Notes under the pieces: generated by a model | Database searches by the model: none | Told to the model about the DNA's origin: nothing | The model's input: the letters and a program-made list of their open reading frames with translations, nothing else | In this document: positions 58,074-64,000 of the stretch, in pieces | Layout of the letters: every line of letters begins with the position of its first letter | Position numbering within the stretch: position 1 is the stretch's first letter | Position numbers and translations under genes: made by a program | Source: Linum tenue | Taxonomy: Eukaryota; Streptophyta; Magnoliopsida; Malpighiales; Linaceae | Assembly (NCBI GenBank): GCA_946122785.1 | Contig: CAMGYJ010000002.1 | Coordinates: 57,127,703 to 57,191,702, forward strand | Length of the DNA: 64,000 bases | Reading direction: 5' to 3'

Positions 58074-59134
58074 GGGGTGGGATACGGTCACATACCCTAT
58101 GGGGTTGTGAGATTCACAACCAAAGGCATTTAGGGTATGACAAAAAAATTAATTTATTAATTAATTTTTTCTATTAATTACAAATTGGGAATTAAAAACC
58201 CATATTAAATACATATTTTTTTAAATTTAAATCCTACAATAAATATAACTCTTTGTTCCTATCTCTCTCTTCTTTTCTAGAAGACACACCACTCCGACCG
58301 GCTGACTTTCTTACCGACAAGCTTTCTCCGACGAAATTCTTGAATAATACTCGCTTCGGCCACCTGCAAAAAATTACTACTCCATCAATGTGCTAGTGGT
58401 ACGCTACCGCTACCACTGGTACCACTACTAGTACAGCGGTACCAGTACCATCTAGTAGCTGGTAGCCTGGTAGGTGTAGAGTACCACTATCATTTGGTAC
58501 CACTACCATCTAGTACCTGATAGTGGTAGCGTACCACTATCATTTGATACCATTACCTGGTAGTGGTAGTGTACCACTACCAGGTATCAAATGGTAGTGG
58601 TAGCGTACCACTACATCTAGTACCAATATCAGAAGAAGAGGAGATGAAGAGTATAGTGGCAGAGGGACTCACACCGAAAGAGGCAAGGAAAGGAGGCACG
58701 ACAACGGCGGCGGGGAGTGAGGGAGGCGGAAGATTGCGGAGGCGGCGACGGTGGAGGGCTCAGCAGGGGGTGAAGGGAGGCAGAGGGTTGTTGGACGGTG
58801 ACGATGGAGGGCGCGGCAGGGGTGGAGGGTGGCGAGGGCTGTGGAGGGCGGCAGCGACAATGAAGGCCGACGACGTTGGAGGGTGGCGGTGCCGTCTGTC
58901 TGCTAGAGAGGAGGAGGGAGAGAGGCAGGGTGGGAGGAGTTAGGTTTTATGTATTTATATGAGAGGAAGAGTGATTGGGTGTGGTAATATTTTTTCTTTC
59001 CCAAAATACCCTTATTTTAATCTTAACCATCAATTTAAAAAAAAAAAGAGACAGGAGACAGAGTGTATCCAATGGTTAGGAAGTAAGTTCTGAATCTCAC
59101 AACCCCTATAGGGGATGTGACCGTATCCCAACCC
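58074..59134. mobile_element. Mutator-like non-autonomous element (1061 bp)
   Basis: Terminal inverted repeats start GGGGTGGGATACGGTCACAT and, at the right end complemented, GGGTTGGGATACGGTCACAT, continuing through CCCTATRGGGTTGTGAGATTCA. The 10-bp duplication GTTTTAGCTG is at 58064-58073 and 59135-59144. The interior holds a palindromic GGTACC region (58385-58630) and a GC-rich block (58660-58930) that could be captured host DNA. A 126-aa frame there (58563-58943) is low-complexity Gly/Arg and not called as a gene. Confidence 0.8.
58385..58630. repeat. imperfect tandem/palindromic GGTACCACTACC array
   Basis: Dense repeats of GTGGTAGCGTACCACTA, GGTACCACTACCATCTAG and related inverted forms, able to fold extensively. 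Lies inside the element 58074-59134. Confidence 0.8.
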
Positions 59135-59560
59135 GTTTTAGCTGTTGTTGTGGAAATGGGTTTCAGCACCACAGCTCAATCCAGAAAAAAGTCAACTTGT
59201 AGCTTCGGATGCGTTGAATATGAATTTTCTATCGGTTGGGGGATGATTTCATTAATCCCGCCCCCAGTTTGAGTCCTATCTCCTACAACAACAAAAAAAT
59301 AATACTAAACTCACTTATCATTGTGTGTTTTTTTTCTATTGTCAACTAAAAGAATACAAAAATCGAGGAGAAATGAGATGTTCAATATAGTAGTTGTTGT
59401 TGTTGTGAAAATGGGCTTCAACAATACTGTCCAATCTACTGAACCGTAAATTTGTAGCTTCGAATACATTTAATGGGGGGTTTTGTATTATTTTTTAGAC
59501 TGATTTCATTAAACTCGCAATCAATTCGAGTAGTATACTCCCCAATAGCAACAAAATGAT

Positions 59561-60299
59561 ACTAAATGAGGTTTTAGTCAAGTTTAACTCAAAAAGACTT
59601 TGATTCGAAATGAAATGAACCTAAATCAAACCAAAGTTGAACAAGGACAAATCTCAGAGTTTCACCCGAGCTCAGCTGGTCCTTTCATCAATTTGTCTTG
59701 GCCAACAACTAAACTAACCCTGCAAGTTATATCCCATAACAGAGCAACAAAAAAAGAGTATACACAAAGCTGGAAACTTCCGGACAGAATTGAAATCGCA
59801 GAACCGGAAAGACACGCAAACTTTACATGGTTTTAGTTTTGAAAGTAGAAATCTCAACACCGACTATTCATGGTTGAAAAAGCAAAATTTTGTGATTCTC
59901 AATGATCTACTTAGGACACTACTTGAAGCTCGTTGAGTACAGATTAACACCCAATTAATCTCCCAGACCATTCGAACATGTCCAACTACCCCTTTGATCA
60001 ACTCCTCATTGATCAATAACCCATCATTTTACCAATACTAAAATCAAACTATCTCCCTGATGGCTTGATCCCTTTTCCTAGCAATTACCCACAACAAACA
60101 CCCTTTGCTCTTTTTGAACTGTTGATTTCTCATAAAAGTTACTTCTCTTCTTGGCTTACACTAGAAAGTTAGTCGTGTTATAATGTATTTTGTGCATAAA
60201 TGATTTATCGTTATGTATGTATGTGTTTAAATTACTTTGAATTAGTTCATACTGACCAGGGAATGGTCCTATTGTCATTACCAAAACATTTAGAAATTG
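59561..60299. other. intergenic
   Basis: No gene recognised on either strand. Confidence 0.45.
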
Positions 60300-60510
60300 G
60301 GTTAATTGCATGGTTGGTCACTGAGATTATAAAAAACGTTCAAGTTTGGTTACTAGAAATATTTAAATCCATTGGTGATACTTCAGTTTACTGAAATTGT
60401 TCATGTTTGGTCACTCTCCGTCCAACTCCGTTAAGTTTGGCTGACGTGGCCGTCAACTCTCAAAGTTGACTGTTAACTTAGTGACGTGGCAATTAAAAAT
60501 AATAAATAAA
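60300..60510. mobile_element. single TIR of a third MULE of the Pack-MULE 1/2 family
   Basis: GGTTAATTGCATGGTTGGTCACTGAG, TTCATGTTTGGTCACTCTCC, TGACGTGGCCGTCAACTCTC and GTTAACTTAGTGACGTGGCAATTAA follow the same order as the TIRs at 24376 and 51469, with more divergence. The opposite TIR was not found before the Gypsy sequence beginning near 61390. Confidence 0.7.
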
Positions 60511-60642
60511 ATTTAATTTAATTTTTTTACAATTTCCAACTCATTTTCACAATAAAATAAAATAAAATAAATAAAATAGAAAATTATAATTAGAGATTTA
60601 ATCCTTCTCCTGCTGGAGAATCGCTCCCGGAAGAGCACAAAA

Positions 60643-60788
60643 TGATGGCCGCCGCTTCACTTTCTCTCCTCTTCCACTCCCATTCCCCGACCACCAGAGT
60701 TGTCATACCCAACAGGGGAGTGATCAATTTGCTTCCCTCCTTCTGGAATACACCGCCTGCCCCGTCCACATCATTCACCCTTGATCTG
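60643..60788 (+). pseudogene. possible captured first exon with a plastid-transit-like N-terminus
   Basis: ATG at 60643 opens MMAAASLSLLFHSHSPTTRV and continues to a GT donor-like site (CTGGTAAC) near 60788. It is Ser/Pro/Thr-rich with few acidic residues, like a transit peptide. It lies just inside a MULE TIR in GC-richer sequence than its surroundings. The gene was not recognised. Confidence 0.4.
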
Positions 60789-61389
60789 GTAACTTTGTTC
60801 TACCCTCCTTATCTTTCCTCCATTGAGGAGAATGTCGTGCTTAAGTGTGGGGGGATGTTCGATTATGTATGCGGGTGAATGTTTGGCTGTTTGTGTGCTT
60901 GGAGCCTAGTCCACTGTCCAAATTTTTAAATTTGAGGGCTCCAAGTACGTGTTTCCATGCAAATTGTCTGCTCAGTATGCTTTGAATTGACAGTCTCTAT
61001 AGTAATGTGCAACCTAGGGAGGTAGTGTAGCACTATGGAGGATGTTGAAGTATAAGATTTTTCCTATCTAGCTCTCTGCTGTGCCAGTTGATTTTGTGAA
61101 TTAGTGGAGCTAAGACCGTTGAATTCATGTGGTAATGGTGAATCTGTTTGGATGGTGTTGTGGACTCGTGTATCGAACAGGGTGCTCATGTGGAAAATGG
61201 AAAGCAGTTGGTCCTCCATGTCGAAATCATCAAAATCCTAAACATGGGGTAAGCCCAACGTGTGTGGCACCGTTTATTGCACAAAATCGGGTTTTGGAGG
61301 AGATTTTAGTGATCCTTAGTGGGGTACTCCTACAAGGTGAAGCTAAGCTGTCTCTAGTACAAGTAAAACTTCCACCCGTTGAACGGTTT
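60789..61389. other. unassigned sequence between MULE half and Gypsy element
   Basis: No domain or structured repeat recognised. Could be intron of the captured gene or flank. Confidence 0.4.
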
Positions 61390-61892
61390 GCCTACTCGAG
61401 GATGTGTTTTTAAGGGCACGGATAGTACAAGTAAAAGAAGTACCTTGGCGAGCGCCAGGTGTACAGAAATTGCTCTTGTTCGACTAATAAGGGTCGACCG
61501 TGCGAAAGACTGCAGTTGGAACTCCCGCCAAGTGAATGAAAAAAAAAAGAGAAAAAGAAATAAAATGAAAGTGAAAAGGGGGTTCCAACGGTGAAATGAA
61601 GTGAAAGAGAACCCCGGTACAACGAGTCTTTGGTTGTGAATTGTATGAGTCCCTTTATCCATGAACTGACTGTCTTACTTCCACTGCTTCTCATGATCAT
61701 GGCTTGAGTCTAGTACTCGCATTGAGAGAGATAGGGAACGTCTTAGAAGACCAGTTGACCTCGTAAGCTGCTATATGATCTAGAAAATCCTCTACCGACG
61801 ATCGGGGTTGTTTGTTGCTATAGAGGTCTGGAGAGCTGCATTGGTTTGAGTTAGGTTTACTTGGGGACAAGCAAACGGTTAAGTGTGGGGGG
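61390..61892 (+). mobile_element. Gypsy (Tat-like) internal 3' region with polypurine tract
   Basis: Non-coding 3' internal region ending in GGGGACAAGCAAACGGTTAA and the polypurine tract AAGTGTGGGGGG (61881-61892). The same pre-LTR motif, inverted, is at 24170-24200 and 19058-19085. The left limit is approximate. Confidence 0.65.
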
Positions 61893-61895
61893 ATT

Positions 61896-64000
61896 TGATG
61901 ACTCGTTATTTGCACATGCTTTCCCCTTTGTTTCTTGATCATTTAAGCTTGCATTATCGCTTCTTTGGCCTATTTTACGCTAGGTTGTGTTCCTTTGTCA
62001 CATTTCAGGTCCTAGCACGTAAAGTGAAGCGTAGGCGCAAGTTTCAAGTCAATCAGAGATCAATTGGCGACTCGGGGGGAGAAACTCGAGTATGACTTGA
62101 AGAAGAATGGATTTCTACCTCAGTTTGTGACCATATAATCATGCAATCTTGTCATGAGAAGAAAGAGGACGAGACTACGAGCGTCTGGGATCAAACGACA
62201 CCTGATTTGGAGTCCGAAGAAGGGAGAAACGAAGAATCAAAGATAGGGGACCCGGAACTGCAAAATACCCGACCATAATACCCTACCGGGTATTTTTGGC
62301 CATCTGATAGGGGATTTTTGGCAGCATCAGAAGGCCCAGGGTTGGGAAACGGTGCGGTCTGGTTCAGACCAGACCATATATACGGTCTATGATCCAGACC
62401 GAGAGGATGAAGTATAGACCACAGACCAGACCACAAACTATACGGTCCGGTCCAGACCACGCCTGTGCAGTCTGGTTCGGTCTGGTCTGATCCAGATAGA
62501 CCACACTCAACGAAAAATGAATAATTTGTTTAGTCAACCACACAAAAAATTGAACCAATAAACAAGAAAAATAAGTGTTATTTGCCTTAACACATTAATC
62601 CTAACATGCATGAATAATTTTGATACCCTAAATCTTAGTACATCACTAATATACAAAATAAAAGCATCCCAACTTGCACTATAACGTCATAAACATTAAC
62701 ATAATGTCATATGGAGACACAATTATCTCTACTCCCTGGTCAAATGTGGTTGTGAATGAAGGAGGGACGAGATTCACAAAACTAGGGTTGAGACTTGGGT
62801 GTCGTTTGGGAGTTGGGAGAGTGGTCGAATGGGCTTTTAACACGTATTGACAAGTCAGTTGGGTCCACGGTTTGGTTTGGTAAACCGCGGTCTAGACCAA
62901 ACCAGACCAAGAAATCAAAACATAAAATAATACAGACCATAGACCAGACCAGACCATACTTAACGGTCTACGGTCCGGACCAAACTGTGCGGTACGGTTT
63001 GGACCACGGTTTTTCTAACGGTCTGGTCTATTTTCCCAGCCCTAAGAAGGCCCCCCGGTCGTGAACCAAAAATACCCGACCGGTACTAAAAATACCCGAC
63101 CGGGTATTTTCCCTTTTGCCCAGAATAGTGACCCGGAGCATTTTGTTGATACCCGAGCGGTTCCCTAAATACCCGATCGGGTATTCTGACCGGGGATCGC
63201 GAACGCATGCTGTTAAAAGCCTGTTTTGTGCGTTTTTGCAAGGGGGGAGCTGGGTTTTGGATCCCAAACACCCAAGGGACGAACCATAGAAAGAGAGGGC
63301 GATTTGAGGGCATTCTAATAGTGGAATTGGAGGATTTCTTCGCCTTGGAAGCTCGAGGAACAAGCCCGGACTTGAAGACTGATCATCTGAAGATTCTTAC
63401 TGCAGTTTCTCTCTTCTCTATGGAGTACTTCCCTTCACTTAGGCTTTGAGGAACCCTAGCTATGTTTGTTTGATTGGATGGTTGTATGAGTACTCTTACT
63501 TGATAATCTTGAGTTCATATTCAATCTATGCATGTTTTCATGATTCAATTCTTCTTTAGTCGAGATTATTGATTCTGCTTTGATCCTATGAGAGCGAATA
63601 CCTGATTAGGTCAATAGAGCACCATAGATTGATAGTAGTGGATCGATTGCTTTAGTCGAGGGTTGATTCACTGCTTTGTATCGATTGAGAACATCATTCG
63701 ATAGAGGGAGTCTAGTTCAGAACGCCTTGATCGGTTGTTCTAGAGAAGGATACGTCCCTCTAGGCAATTGACTCAAGAGGGCCTTGTTCCTTTAGTCGAG
63801 ACTCAAGGTCTAGCCAAGGATTCTCCGCATTGTGAATGAAAGTGAAACAAGTTAGAGATCATCAATCGTTAATCTGGCTAGTGACTCGGGGGAATCATAC
63901 CTAAGTGAGTTCCCAACCTGTAATTAGATTAACTTTAACTGTAGTTTGCTAGAGTAGTTTTAGTTCTTTCATCTTAATCTGGTTTGCTAGATAATGAACT
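61896..64000 (+). repeat. Gypsy 3' LTR, runs past the window edge
   Basis: Starts TGATGACTCG just after the polypurine tract. It shares TTTTACGCTAGGTTGTGTTC and TTTCAGGTCCTAGCACGT with the other LTRs, and its distal part matches 16260-17010. It contains repeated ATACCCGACCGGGTAT palindromes (62265-62300, 63065-63190). A hAT-like MITE is inserted at 62337. The open frames within it are not genes. Confidence 0.75.
62337..63044. mobile_element. hAT-like MITE (708 bp) inside the Gypsy LTR
   Basis: Terminal inverted repeats CAGGGTTGGGAAA (left) and TTTTCCCAGCCCTA (right). A perfect 8-bp duplication, AGAAGGCC, is at 62329-62336 and 63045-63052, the length typical of hAT elements. Both subterminal regions carry dense GGTCTGG/CCAGACC repeats. 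No transposase. Confidence 0.88.

Larger units (their letters stand above)
58010..59560. repeat. tandem duplication, first unit split by a transposon
   Basis: Unit 1 (58010-58073 continued at 59145-59330) and unit 2 (about 59335-59560) share TCAACTAAAANAATACA, GTTGTTGTGRAAATGGGYTTCA and TTTGTAGCTTCGRATRC blocks. The unit-1 sequence becomes continuous when 58074-59134 and one duplication copy are removed. Confidence 0.7.

Noticed and set aside
58563..58943. 126-aa Gly/Arg-rich open frame
   Set aside because: Low-complexity frame inside a repeat element, partly in the GGTACC array; no protein similarity seen.
61129..61413. 94-aa open frame before the Gypsy region
   Set aside because: No domain and no splice context that I can support; left as unassigned sequence.

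Overview
The window looks like nuclear DNA of a flowering plant, most likely a eudicot. Evidence is plant-type intron-containing genes (AMT2-type ammonium transporter, calmodulin-like protein, peptide:N-glycanase, kiwellin), a MIR167 gene, AT-rich intergenic DNA, and many plant transposon families (L1-type LINEs, a tRNA-derived SINE, Ty1/Copia, Ty3/Gypsy LTRs with a Tat-like polypurine tract, Mutator-like elements, hAT-like MITEs). No organellar or bacterial signature was seen. I cannot name the species.

Layout. 1-595: LINE reverse-transcriptase fragment. 862-2986 (minus): three-exon AMT2-type transporter. 4249-10431 (minus): nearly full-length but decayed LINE with a candidate target-site duplication, followed by a second truncated LINE on the plus strand (10444-12196). 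13540-13985: partial tandem copies of a retroelement-like repeat. 14671-15989 (plus): three-exon calmodulin-like gene with a SINE in its second intron. 16260-26200: a transposon nest of Gypsy LTR pieces, LINE pieces, a 0.9-kb fold-back element beside a broken gene start, a CACTA-type end, and a Mutator-like element carrying captured gene pieces. 26200-32370: AT-rich and apparently gene-free. 32541-32690: MIR167 precursor. 34265-34741: hAT-like MITE. 35669-41054: young Copia element with nearly identical LTRs and one in-frame stop. 44222-45801: probable solo Gypsy LTR. 46547-51403 (plus): complete 16-exon peptide:N-glycanase gene. 51469-52909: Pack-MULE carrying an intron-containing BBX20-like fragment. 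56228-56809 (minus): kiwellin gene lying between two inverted copies of a repeat. 58074-59134: another long-TIR element. 60300-64000: a half MULE with a possible captured exon, then the 3' part and LTR of a Gypsy element with a hAT-like MITE inside it.

The host genes do not form a pathway. They are independent: ammonium uptake, calcium sensing, auxin-response control through miR167, deglycosylation of misfolded glycoproteins, and a secreted defence or ripening protein. The clearest biological signals are the MIR167 gene, which an open-reading-frame view misses, and the Mutator-like elements that have captured and shuffled host gene pieces (BBX20-like and UGT-like), with 10-bp target duplications at three of them. 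Exon boundaries were assigned by eye from GT/AG sites and reading-frame continuity.
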